From an uncultured Granulosicoccaceae bacterium (GTDB lineage: Bacteria; Pseudomonadota; Gammaproteobacteria; Granulosicoccales; Granulosicoccaceae), in assembly GCA_937957915.1 (NCBI GenBank), contig CALGNZ010000112.1:1-51836 (forward strand): a stretch of DNA of 51,836 bases, read 5' to 3'. Each line of letters opens with the position of its first letter. Within the stretch, counting starts at the first letter, position 1. The notes below the pieces were generated by a model. The model saw nothing but the letters and a program-made list of their open reading frames with translations, was not told where the DNA came from and searched no databases. Positions 1 through 8,036 of the stretch are shown piece by piece. The position numbers were made by a program, and so were the translations under genes.

Positions 1-165
1 GCAGCGTATCTTGAAATTAACCAATTGCGGCATACATAGTGAGACTGAACGCTCACAGTATCAGATTCGAACACCCTCCGAAATTTTCTGCTGCTCGCCA
101 ACCTGCTTCAAGAGGAGCCGCCTTATAAGCTATCCTCTTATCAGAGAACCGGACAATCATTTGCG

Positions 166-2559
166 ATGACCACAGACGATCCACAAGTAATTAAAAAAAA
201 GGAAGGCAAAAGCACGGGGCTGATTCTTCCGGGACAGGCGTTACCGGGAAAGCTCCTGATACTGCCGGTTTACGAACGACCCTTTTTCCCCGCGCAAATT
301 CAGCCACTGGTAGTCGACAGAGATCATTGGCAAAGTACCTTTGACCACCTGCGCGAAACCAAACAACATATCGTGGGGCTGGTACATGTCGACGATGGCG
401 CTGAGGAAATTCCGGGGACACATGATTTTTCGATGACTGGCTGTGTGGTCAGAATGCACAATGTCGTCGAACAGGAATCTAATATCCAGTTTATTGCACA
501 GGGCCTGCAACGATTCACGGTAAAAAAATGGCTGCGGAAAAACCCACCGTTTGTCGGGTCAGTTCAATACCCTGAAGAACCTGATGAGAAACGCGACGAA
601 GTTAAGTCTTACGCTATGGCACTTATCCAGGCCATCAAAGAACTGATACCGCTGAATCCGTTGTACAACGAGGAGCTGAAGAACTTCCTCAACCACTTTA
701 ATTTGAATGAGCCCTCCCCGCTCGCCGATTTCGCCGCTGCGATTACCACGGCACCTGGCAACGAGCTGCAAGAGGTACTGGACACGATACCGATATTGCA
801 GCGAATGGAAAAGGTTCTGCTGTTGCTCCGCAAGGAAATCGAGATGGCTCGCTTGCAGGGGGAAATCCGCGAGGAGGTCGAAAGCAAGATCCACAAAAAC
901 CAGCGCGACTTTTTCCTGCGTGAGCAGCTGAAAGTAATTCAGCGCGAACTCGGTATTGCGAAGGACGATCGCACCGCAGACATTGAAGAATTTAAACAAC
1001 GCATGGAAAAGCGTCACCCGCCGGAGCAGGTTCAAACCCGTTTCGATGAGGAGGTGCGCAAGCTGTCAGTTCTCGAAACCGGATCACCGGAATACGGGGT
1101 GACCAGAAACTATCTCGACTGGGTTAGCAACGTACCCTGGGGCGTTCGCTCTGAAGACAAGCTTGACCTGAAACAGGCGCGAAAAATACTGAACCAGGAT
1201 CACGCGGGTCTCGACGACGTCAAAGACCGCATCCTTGAGTTTCTTGCACTGGGCGCCTACCGCGGTGAAATATCCGGGTCGATTCTGCTACTGGTTGGAC
1301 CGCCGGGCGTGGGTAAAACCTCCATCGGCCGCTCGATCGCCGACTCTCTTGGCCGAAAATTCTACCGATTTAGCCTTGGTGGCATGAGAGACGAAGCAGA
1401 AATCAAAGGTCACAGGCGTACCTATATTGGCGCCATGCCGGGCAAACTCGTACAAGCGCTGAAAGAAGTCGAAGTAGAAAACCCGGTTATTATGCTGGAC
1501 GAGGTAGATAAAATCGGCGCATCGTTTCAGGGCGACCCGGCCTCCGCTCTGCTGGAGGTATTAGACCCGGAACAAAATAGCGAGTTTCTCGATCACTACC
1601 TGGATTTGCGCGTCGATCTGTCTCGTGTGCTTTTCGTCTGCACGGCAAATCAGATGGACACCATTCCACGGCCGTTACTTGATCGAATGGATGATATTCG
1701 ACTCGCCGGGTACCTGCCAGATGAGAAACTTGAAATCGCCTCCAAGCATCTCTGGCCGCGGCTGCTCAAGCGTAACAAGGTAAAAAAGAGCACGGTGAGT
1801 CTGTCCAATTCAGCAATCAAACTCCTCATCGAAGGCTATGCCAGAGAAGCAGGCGTGCGTCACCTTGAAAAATTGCTGGCCAAAATACTGCGCAAATCAG
1901 TCGTCAAAGTGCTCAGTGGTGAAAAGAAAGTATCGATCAACAACCAAACACTAACTGACTTCGTCGGGCAGCCGATTTTTCGCCAGGAGCGCCAGTTGAA
2001 AGGCGTCGGTGTCGTTACGGGCCTTGCCTGGACTGCGATGGGCGGGGCAACTCTACCGATTGAATCTTCGATCATCAATGACAGCAAAAACGGATTTAAG
2101 CTCACCGGAAATCTCGGCGACGTGATGAAAGAATCAGCCCAGATAGCCCATAGCTATGTAACCTCTTCACTGGATGGTTACAAGGTTAAACGAGACTTAA
2201 ACGACAACGCTTTTGTACATTTGCATGTACCCGAGGGCGCTACTCCGAAAGACGGGCCAAGCGCAGGTATCACCATGGCAACCTCACTGCTGTCACTGGC
2301 GCTGGACAAGCCGGTTAACTCCTCCATTGCGATGACCGGAGAGCTGACGCTGACGGGTCAGGTGCTGCCTGTGGGTGGCATTAAGGAGAAGCTGATTGCG
2401 GCTAAAAGACTCGGTATAAAAACCGTGATCCTGCCTATCGATAACGAACGCGATTATGCCGAACTCGTGCCCGCCATCACCAAAGGGCTGAAGGTTCATT
2501 TTGCGTCAACGTTTGAGGATGTCAGCGCCATCGTATTCAAGGGTGCTGCTATTTCGTAG
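166..2559 (+). CDS. lon: ATP-dependent protease La (Lon), divergent second-type
   Basis: Cytosolic ATP-driven serine protease that unfolds and degrades damaged and regulatory proteins. At 797 residues it is slightly longer than E. coli Lon. An N-terminal substrate-binding domain (about 25-240) is followed by a coiled-coil stretch (about 240-330), an AAA+ module with Walker A GPPGVGKT near residue 378 and Walker B-like VIMLDEVDK, and a C-terminal protease domain with catalytic Ser in KDGPSAG (about residue 699) and the GGIKEK lysine motif about 40 residues later. The N terminus has RPFFPAQ where classical Lon has a RDVVVYP-type motif. From memory this resembles the second Lon of pseudomonads (AsrA type), so I infer a paralogue rather than the housekeeping copy; the usual clpX and hup neighbours are not visible. 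The ATG at 166 has only a weak ribosome-binding site. Confidence 0.96.
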   Translation: MTTDDPQVIKKKEGKSTGLILPGQALPGKLLILPVYERPFFPAQIQPLVVDRDHWQSTFDHLRETKQHIVGLVHVDDGAEEIPGTHDFSMTGCVVRMHNVVEQESNIQFIAQGLQRFTVKKWLRKNPPFVGSVQYPEEPDEKRDEVKSYAMALIQAIKELIPLNPLYNEELKNFLNHFNLNEPSPLADFAAAITTAPGNELQEVLDTIPILQRMEKVLLLLRKEIEMARLQGEIREEVESKIHKNQRDFFLREQLKVIQRELGIAKDDRTADIEEFKQRMEKRHPPEQVQTRFDEEVRKLSVLETGSPEYGVTRNYLDWVSNVPWGVRSEDKLDLKQARKILNQDHAGLDDVKDRILEFLALGAYRGEISGSILLLVGPPGVGKTSIGRSIADSLGRKFYRFSLGGMRDEAEIKGHRRTYIGAMPGKLVQALKEVEVENPVIMLDEVDKIGASFQGDPASALLEVLDPEQNSEFLDHYLDLRVDLSRVLFVCTANQMDTIPRPLLDRMDDIRLAGYLPDEKLEIASKHLWPRLLKRNKVKKSTVSLSNSAIKLLIEGYAREAGVRHLEKLLAKILRKSVVKVLSGEKKVSINNQTLTDFVGQPIFRQERQLKGVGVVTGLAWTAMGGATLPIESSIINDSKNGFKLTGNLGDVMKESAQIAHSYVTSSLDGYKVKRDLNDNAFVHLHVPEGATPKDGPSAGITMATSLLSLALDKPVNSSIAMTGELTLTGQVLPVGGIKEKLIAAKRLGIKTVILPIDNERDYAELVPAITKGLKVHFASTFEDVSAIVFKGAAIS

Positions 2560-2605
2560 CCTGAGTATTACTGTTACAAAGCAGCAGACTGTGCGTGAAA
2601 ACATT

Positions 2606-2632
2606 CCGGAGCCTCCCGACAACAGGCTCCGG
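2606..2632. terminator. Hairpin between convergent lon and the 430-aa gene
   Basis: A perfect 9-bp stem (CCGGAGCCT / AGGCTCCGG) with a 9-base loop lies 47 bases after the lon stop and 24 bases beyond the end of the convergent gene. Neither side has a long T run (TTATT on plus, AATGTTTTC on minus). A shared weak terminator is the likely role, but this is inferred from position and stem strength. Confidence 0.5.
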
Positions 2633-2655
2633 TTATTGGCAGGGAAAACTATTTA

Positions 2656-3948
2656 TCAGGCTGATGTTGACGACGAACTAACGGCTGACGCAGCTTCACC
2701 AGCAATAGCCGTTTGCGAGCATCGCCATGGATACGGGCTGAGCAATCCTTTGACTTTTTCAAGGTACAGTGCGCGCTCCCGGTCATCCCCGATTCTTTCG
2801 AATGCAAACGCAACAATGTTGTTGCAGATGCCTTGTTGCCATTGCCCGAGCTTTGCAGACTCTGTGTGATATACACGCAGTTGTGTGTGCAAATCTGCAA
2901 TCATTCGCGTTTGCAGCGATGGCCTGGCATCGACCCCGATCATGCACTCGACATGCACTACTATTCTGGCGAAGGCCGCTGTAACGTTCTTCTCGCCAAC
3001 GGTTCGCTCGACAATTGAGACAAAACGATTGGCCTCGGCTGTGGAGTTCACCAGGAAAAAAGCGGCTGCCACCAACCCGTGAAAATGCAGTGCATCAACC
3101 TCGAGCAGTCGCTGCAGACTTTTTTCGATGTGCTCACTACTGAGCCCCGTAAAGCCCTTTGCCAAAATCAGCCCGCACAGCGCCTCCGGGTTATCCGGGT
3201 CTATTCGAAGCGCCAGACGAAAGTGACGAAATGCAATCGCCAGCGCTCCGGCACTATCGGCATTAGGGATGATACCCGGGCGCAAACCCATCCGTTTGGC
3301 TTCGCACAGTTGATAGTGACCATACAGCACATGCGCGTCGGCACTATGCGGTTGTGCATTGGTAAATTTAATCAGGCAATTACCCGGCTTTGCAATTCCG
3401 TCATCAGCACCGTGCTCTGCTAACTGCACCGGCGATAACGAGGATAACCTGCTGTAATCAAAATTGGCATAAAACCCCTGACGCTCGGCATCATCAAGCT
3501 TTGCCAGTGCATCTGTCAGCTCAACCCATTGCTCGGCTTCTAACAAGTCAATTGCAAAATCGGTATCAGATGATGACAGTGCAAAGTCATGCGTGCGTTG
3601 CGCACAAAAGGGCCTGGCCTCTTGTTCCACAGGTTCCTCTGAAGACTCGCTGAAGTCCTGAGCTGCAGGCCCCCAGTACCACTTGGCGAGATGAAAGCCA
3701 CACATCGCCAGGCTGGTCGCCAGCAGCGTATCTGCACCAGGCGTCATAATACCCGAACTTGCGATGAGTACCGCAAGAAGCAAAGTGCCCGTCACAAAAA
3801 ATACAGCCGGGTATCTCTCTCTTTTTACTGCATAAAAGACAAAAAGAAGACAAGGTAGAAGGACAAGATAGGACAATGAAACCCCCAGCCAAAACCATAA
3901 GGTGCTGCAGCTGGCAGACCCGCCGCAATCGAGCCCGATACTAATCAA
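2656..3948 (-). CDS. Unknown membrane protein with TPR-like C-terminal region
   Basis: I do not recognise a named family. The N terminus holds two or three hydrophobic segments (about residues 15-38, 45-66 and 68-90), so the protein is probably anchored in the inner membrane. The remaining roughly 330 residues are soluble and helical. One stretch (residues about 225-260, FRHFRLALRIDPDNPEALCG) has the spacing and residues of a tetratricopeptide repeat, and its surroundings are consistent with further degenerate repeats. An upstream in-frame stop leaves TTG at 3948 as the first usable start, with no clear ribosome-binding site; the next TTG, within the first membrane segment, is an alternative. 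It lies 138 bases downstream of ctaA on the same strand and may be cotranscribed. A role in cytochrome or heme assembly would be a guess from that position only. Confidence 0.7.
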   Translation of the reverse strand: MISIGLDCGGSASCSTLWFWLGVSLSYLVLLPCLLFVFYAVKRERYPAVFFVTGTLLLAVLIASSGIMTPGADTLLATSLAMCGFHLAKWYWGPAAQDFSESSEEPVEQEARPFCAQRTHDFALSSSDTDFAIDLLEAEQWVELTDALAKLDDAERQGFYANFDYSRLSSLSPVQLAEHGADDGIAKPGNCLIKFTNAQPHSADAHVLYGHYQLCEAKRMGLRPGIIPNADSAGALAIAFRHFRLALRIDPDNPEALCGLILAKGFTGLSSEHIEKSLQRLLEVDALHFHGLVAAAFFLVNSTAEANRFVSIVERTVGEKNVTAAFARIVVHVECMIGVDARPSLQTRMIADLHTQLRVYHTESAKLGQWQQGICNNIVAFAFERIGDDRERALYLEKVKGLLSPYPWRCSQTAIAGEAASAVSSSSTSA

Positions 3949-4086
3949 ACTGGCTGAATTTTATTGTGACAACCTAGCTATTTGGTTTGCGCTGCGGCAT
4001 CAGGGATGGTGTTTATCTGCGGTTGACCACAGATCTGCCATCAGCAACGACAGCAGATCACTGTGGTACTCATATCTCATTGCTGA

Positions 4087-5106
4087 TCAATTTGTGATCG
4101 GGCCCGCAGTTAACGCTGAACCGGCAGCAACTTGCCCACCTCCGAAATTCAATCCGTTTCGATACAGATGATAAATTGAAAACTGCACACCAAAAATCAG
4201 CGAAGCAAACCACAGGTGCAAGGGTTGCGCGAAAGCGGGGATATTCAGCCTGTCCATGGTTACACCCAGCAGGATCGTCAGCACCAGTAGCAGCGCCAGC
4301 GCCATCGCGAATTTTCTAATCACGTGTCCGGTTGGCAACACCGACCACAACTTCCACACCAGCCATAAGTTGGTAAACAGAATGATTGAGGAGAAGGATC
4401 TGTGCACATAGAAGATGAGATCGAGCCGTTCCACCCAAAGCTCCCTCGACTCATTGGATAATGACTTCGCAATAATATCGACAGATTCACGAACCTGGGT
4501 GCCCATGACCATCTGCAGCAAGATCATTCCCATCGCCACCAGCAGCACTTTGTGGAAAACCGCCGGCAGCTGCTTGAGCCCTGCCCCGTCGGCAATTGCG
4601 CGTTGTGAACGAACTATCGCGTAGATCAGCATCGCCACTATCACCTGCGCCATCAGCATATGCACGGTGATCATTCCAGGCTCCAGGTTACTGGCAACCA
4701 CGCGCGACCCTAACCAGCCCTGAAAGGCCACGGCAATAAATGCCGCAATACACATTCCTGTAACCACCGGATCGTGTTTGCGGTATTTTCGTGAAGCGAT
4801 CATCGTCAAGAATATGGCGATGCCGATCGACACACCCAGCAAACGATTCAGGTACTCAATCCAGGTCTTTTTGACATTGAAACGGGTTTCAGCATAGCCA
4901 CGATCCGCATAGATCTGCTGATAATTCTCCGGCAGTTGCTGCTCGCTGGTTGGAGGTATAAAGCGCCCGAAACAGGTGGGCCAGTCCGGGCAGCCCATCC
5001 CTGCACCCGTTGCCCGCACGGCGCCGCCCACAAGGATCAGCAGGTAAACCGCCAAAATCGTGGAGACACCCAGCATGCGAAACTTGCTTACAGACGTGTT
5101 ATTCAT
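4087..5106 (-). CDS. ctaA: Heme A synthase (COX15/CtaA family)
   Basis: Inner-membrane enzyme that oxidises the C8 methyl group of heme O to a formyl group, giving heme A for aa3-type cytochrome oxidases. The 339-residue product has about eight hydrophobic segments and opens with the family signature GGAVRATGAGMGCPDWPTC, with the paired cysteines at residues 39 and 45 in the first periplasmic loop. Histidines next to membrane segments (for example TVHMLMAQ, YVHRSF and PLHLWFA) fit the heme-ligand positions of the family. ATG at 5106 follows a plausible AGGGAA ribosome-binding site. No cytochrome oxidase subunit or ctaB gene lies in this window, so the gene sits apart from its usual partners. 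The family call is firm; the oxidase it serves cannot be seen. Confidence 0.93.
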   Translation of the reverse strand: MNNTSVSKFRMLGVSTILAVYLLILVGGAVRATGAGMGCPDWPTCFGRFIPPTSEQQLPENYQQIYADRGYAETRFNVKKTWIEYLNRLLGVSIGIAIFLTMIASRKYRKHDPVVTGMCIAAFIAVAFQGWLGSRVVASNLEPGMITVHMLMAQVIVAMLIYAIVRSQRAIADGAGLKQLPAVFHKVLLVAMGMILLQMVMGTQVRESVDIIAKSLSNESRELWVERLDLIFYVHRSFSSIILFTNLWLVWKLWSVLPTGHVIRKFAMALALLLVLTILLGVTMDRLNIPAFAQPLHLWFASLIFGVQFSIYHLYRNGLNFGGGQVAAGSALTAGPITN

Positions 5107-5380
5107 TGAAACAGTAATTCCCTGAGGCAGAATGTGGTTGCAGCCGTCGCTATCGCAGCGGCGCGAAAATCGTTGGAGCCGAGCCGTTAAAATGACTAAT
5201 CAACCATGGTCTGACATTGATGATCCTGTGCACATTGCCAAAGGCGTCACGTGCCCAATGTCGAGCGAAAAATAGCCTATAGTTGTAATATAGCACCGGG
5301 CTTGATGGCTTACCGAGCCGGTCAACTCTCTGTGTAGTAGCCAATGGCCCTGCCCACAAATTGCAGAAAATAAGAAAAAT

Positions 5381-7024
5381 ATGAAATCCAGCAAAGCCAG
5401 TCCGAAGCCTACCCTGCATTCTGAGGCGCTGATGCGCGTGCGGATGGCAATGCCTTCGTTAAAGCTCGCAGACTCTCGCCCTTTGCCTGAGAACCAATCC
5501 AGCGACTGCAAAGTCTATATTGAACAATTACTGGACTTGGGTTTTATCTACTCTCACGAAATTCTGATCGATAACCCGATCGGCAAGCCAGAGGGTGAGG
5601 TTTCAAGTGTTTATGTGTACATGAATGTCGATCAAAACATTTACGCACTGTTAACCGATTTGTTTCACCGTGATACCTGGGTTTATTTTACCAACTACTA
5701 CACCCAGGGCCAACGAATAGTCACTACCAGTCAGCCTGGTTCACTACAACTCGAGCCGCTGCAAAAAAATACAGACTTTGATGATTTGTTTATTCAAAAT
5801 GCCGGCTCAAGTGCGCTTGACTCTCAATGGAAAAGACACCGGCGATTAGCAGCCACCTGGTTACCCAATGAGAATTCCCTGTTGCTGCAACCGGAACAGC
5901 ACCTGTCCATTGAACGAGGCTTCTACCTGCGCTACGTTCAGTATCTATTGAAGGGCAATGTGCTCAGGCAATCAGATACACAAACATTCCGGTTTACGCG
6001 TTCAGGTGCCCGCGCTTTCCAGGCAGCGATTACATCACGATCAGCACGCAGGCCGCAGCCAAAGGTCGAGGAATGGATTGGCAACCGTGGCAAGCTGCCA
6101 GTGAAATCATTACTGACCCATCGAAAGACCATCGTCGGATTGGGCGTAGCAGCCGCCATCGCCGGTGCTATTGCAATAATACCTGGCCAGCAGTCAGATC
6201 CAGCAAACCAGTCTGGCAGCTTTGATCAGGTGATAGCCGGAGGGCAAAATGAAAATACTACCGATGCTGTTTCAGCCAACCACGCTAGTACTGCCAACGA
6301 CGCCATTACTGCAAACATAGCCGACGACAATTACGAAGCGTTAGACGATGTTTCACTGGCTAATGTCACTGCTGGCACCATTGGCAACCTCGGTGTAAGC
6401 AATGACGCTTTGGTTAACAACAATGCCACTGTCGAAGTGCCCGAAACCAGCACTACTCCGATAGCAACGACAAAGCCTACTCCGACACTACCAACACCGG
6501 CAAATGAAACCGTACAGCTAATAGCTGCCTCAACAGAGGATGAGATGTGGCGAATTGCGGTAGAAAACGCAGAATTCTATTTGATGTCCAACGACGGTGA
6601 TCCGGCACCGTGGATCAGGACCGCGCGCAAAATAGCCGCCGGCTTTCGCAGCGATGACGGGCGTCTCGCCAGAACCTATTTCCTCGCCGCTCTACTCGAA
6701 TCTGACTACCGAATTGCCGAGCAGCAATACAACCGTGCCCTGAGCATTCAAACCAAAACACTTGGGCTTTACCATCCTGAGACTGCTCAGACACTGGAGG
6801 CGCTGGCCTGGGTTGCGGAGCGCAATAAAGACTCTCTGGAGGAGGCGATTACCCATCAGCGGCTGGCACTAAATATCTACAACGACATTTACGGTGCCGA
6901 CGCTGAGGACACCAAAGCTGCTATGTGGAAGCTGGAATACTTTGAAGATCGACTGGCAGGTAAACAGCCTCGAATGGATGAAAATCGGCGATTGCTACCC
7001 GCACTTGCCCGCTTTAGCGACTAG
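5381..7024 (+). CDS. Unknown single-pass membrane protein with C-terminal TPRs
   Basis: A 547-residue protein of unrecognised family with three visible parts. Residues 1 to about 230 form a soluble, probably cytoplasmic domain containing many aromatic residues (DLFHRDTWVYFTNYYTQGQR). One hydrophobic segment follows at about 251-267 (VGLGVAAAIAGAIAIIPG). A long low-complexity linker rich in Asn, Ala, Thr and Pro (about 270-385) leads to a C-terminal helical region (about 390-525). There, LGLYHPETAQTLEALAWV and YGADAEDTKAAMWKLEYF match the kinesin-light-chain type of tetratricopeptide repeat. The topology suggests a cytoplasmic sensor or binding domain joined to a periplasmic protein-interaction domain, but this is inference. 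The gene is divergent from ctaA and convergent with the TlpA-like gene, so it is probably monocistronic. Confidence 0.8.
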   Translation: MKSSKASPKPTLHSEALMRVRMAMPSLKLADSRPLPENQSSDCKVYIEQLLDLGFIYSHEILIDNPIGKPEGEVSSVYVYMNVDQNIYALLTDLFHRDTWVYFTNYYTQGQRIVTTSQPGSLQLEPLQKNTDFDDLFIQNAGSSALDSQWKRHRRLAATWLPNENSLLLQPEQHLSIERGFYLRYVQYLLKGNVLRQSDTQTFRFTRSGARAFQAAITSRSARRPQPKVEEWIGNRGKLPVKSLLTHRKTIVGLGVAAAIAGAIAIIPGQQSDPANQSGSFDQVIAGGQNENTTDAVSANHASTANDAITANIADDNYEALDDVSLANVTAGTIGNLGVSNDALVNNNATVEVPETSTTPIATTKPTPTLPTPANETVQLIAASTEDEMWRIAVENAEFYLMSNDGDPAPWIRTARKIAAGFRSDDGRLARTYFLAALLESDYRIAEQQYNRALSIQTKTLGLYHPETAQTLEALAWVAERNKDSLEEAITHQRLALNIYNDIYGADAEDTKAAMWKLEYFEDRLAGKQPRMDENRRLLPALARFSD

Positions 7025-7074
7025 CCAGTTCATCAAAAAATTAGAAACTGCTGATTTTTATTGCTTGAGAATTT

Positions 7075-7102
7075 CCGGGCACACACAACGGTGAATGCCC
7101 GG
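7075..7102 (+). terminator. Weak hairpin after the 547-aa gene
   Basis: A 7-bp stem (CCGGGCA / TGCCCGG) with a 14-base loop begins 51 bases after the stop codon and is followed only by TAAAAAC. A terminator role is possible but weak because a T run is missing. The rest of the 287-base convergent gap to the TlpA-like gene shows nothing else clear apart from a short AAACGC/GCGTTT inverted repeat near 7119. Confidence 0.3.
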
Positions 7103-7311
7103 TAAAAACGATCATGAGAAACGCTAAGCGTTTGCTCTTGATCTACCCGTGTTTAATCAGTTTTGAGATTGATTGAGGAAGGGGATCGGCACGTCTTGGA
7201 TGGTGCACAGAGCGCTGTCAGCCAGGGATGTCTGTTTGCGCAGCCCCCGCAGGAGCGATCAAACCCAAACTCCAGCTTACTAACTGCGCGCCCCCCCTAG
7301 AGCGCAACCTG

Positions 7312-7923
7312 CTAGCCTGCGGCCTTTTTGGCAATAAACTGCTCGAGCGATTCAACACTCAAAGGCCCCGGGTTATTGCCGACTAACTCACCCTCCGGAT
7401 TGAACAGTAAGTAAGTTGGCGTACCTCGCAAACTTTCTTCTGTCAGCACAAGATAGTGAGATGCGACAATTGCAATATCGCCAACATAATTTGGAAATGA
7501 CGGCTTGTGATTGTCGAGATAACTTTTCACCTTGTCCACGGCGCCCATACCGTCCAGGGCTATGCCCAACACCTCGGCATCGATATCCTTGTGCTTATCG
7601 TGAAATCGTGAAATTTCCGGTTTTTGTTGTTTGCAGATATGGCAGTCGGTAGCCCACAACATAACGAGTAGCCACTTTCCACCGCCGACACGCTCGTCAA
7701 GCCGAACAATATTGCCATCAAGCTCCTGAATTTCCATCGAGGCCTGCACCAGGCCCGGTACCAGAAGAAGCGCGGCCATCATCATTGCCAAAAAACCACC
7801 ACTGCGCCGAACACTACGGACAGAGATGCGTCCATCGCCCGGTTCAGTGCTGCATCTATCAGTGACACAGTGGCCACCGGAACCTGCGGATGACACTTCA
7901 ATTATTGAATGAGGTACTACCAT
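7312..7923 (-). CDS. TlpA/ResA-like secreted thioredoxin-fold protein
   Basis: Periplasmic thiol-disulfide oxidoreductase of the TlpA/DsbE group. The mature part has the thioredoxin fold order, with active-site motif WATDCHICKQQ (CxxC = CHIC) after a KWLLVMLWA strand, and the cis-proline region LRGTPTYLLF near the C terminus. A signal sequence is visible as basic RR followed by a hydrophobic stretch ending LVPGLVQA. The open frame reaches TTG at 7983, but ATG at 7923 is more likely. Even from there the region before the signal core is unusually long (about 45 residues), so the true start may lie elsewhere. Members of this group reduce c-type cytochrome apoproteins or other secreted cysteines; the substrate here is unknown. 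The gene is divergent from tamA. Confidence 0.82.
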   Translation of the reverse strand: MVVPHSIIEVSSAGSGGHCVTDRCSTEPGDGRISVRSVRRSGGFLAMMMAALLLVPGLVQASMEIQELDGNIVRLDERVGGGKWLLVMLWATDCHICKQQKPEISRFHDKHKDIDAEVLGIALDGMGAVDKVKSYLDNHKPSFPNYVGDIAIVASHYLVLTEESLRGTPTYLLFNPEGELVGNNPGPLSVESLEQFIAKKAAG

Positions 7924-8036
7924 TGCTCTATCTCGCCCTTGGTATGAATATTGAGTTAATCGCCGGGATACAGGGACGTGCAAACACCGTATCTCAAGAC
8001 GTTGTGTCGCAATATTAATCGACGTCGCGTGTCGCT

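Noticed and set aside
10..38. CTTGAA at 10-15 upstream of lon as a possible heat-shock sigma-32 -35 element
   Set aside because: The matching -10 (CCCCATnT) is poor (about four matches with 12-base spacing) and the site is about 150 bases from the start codon.
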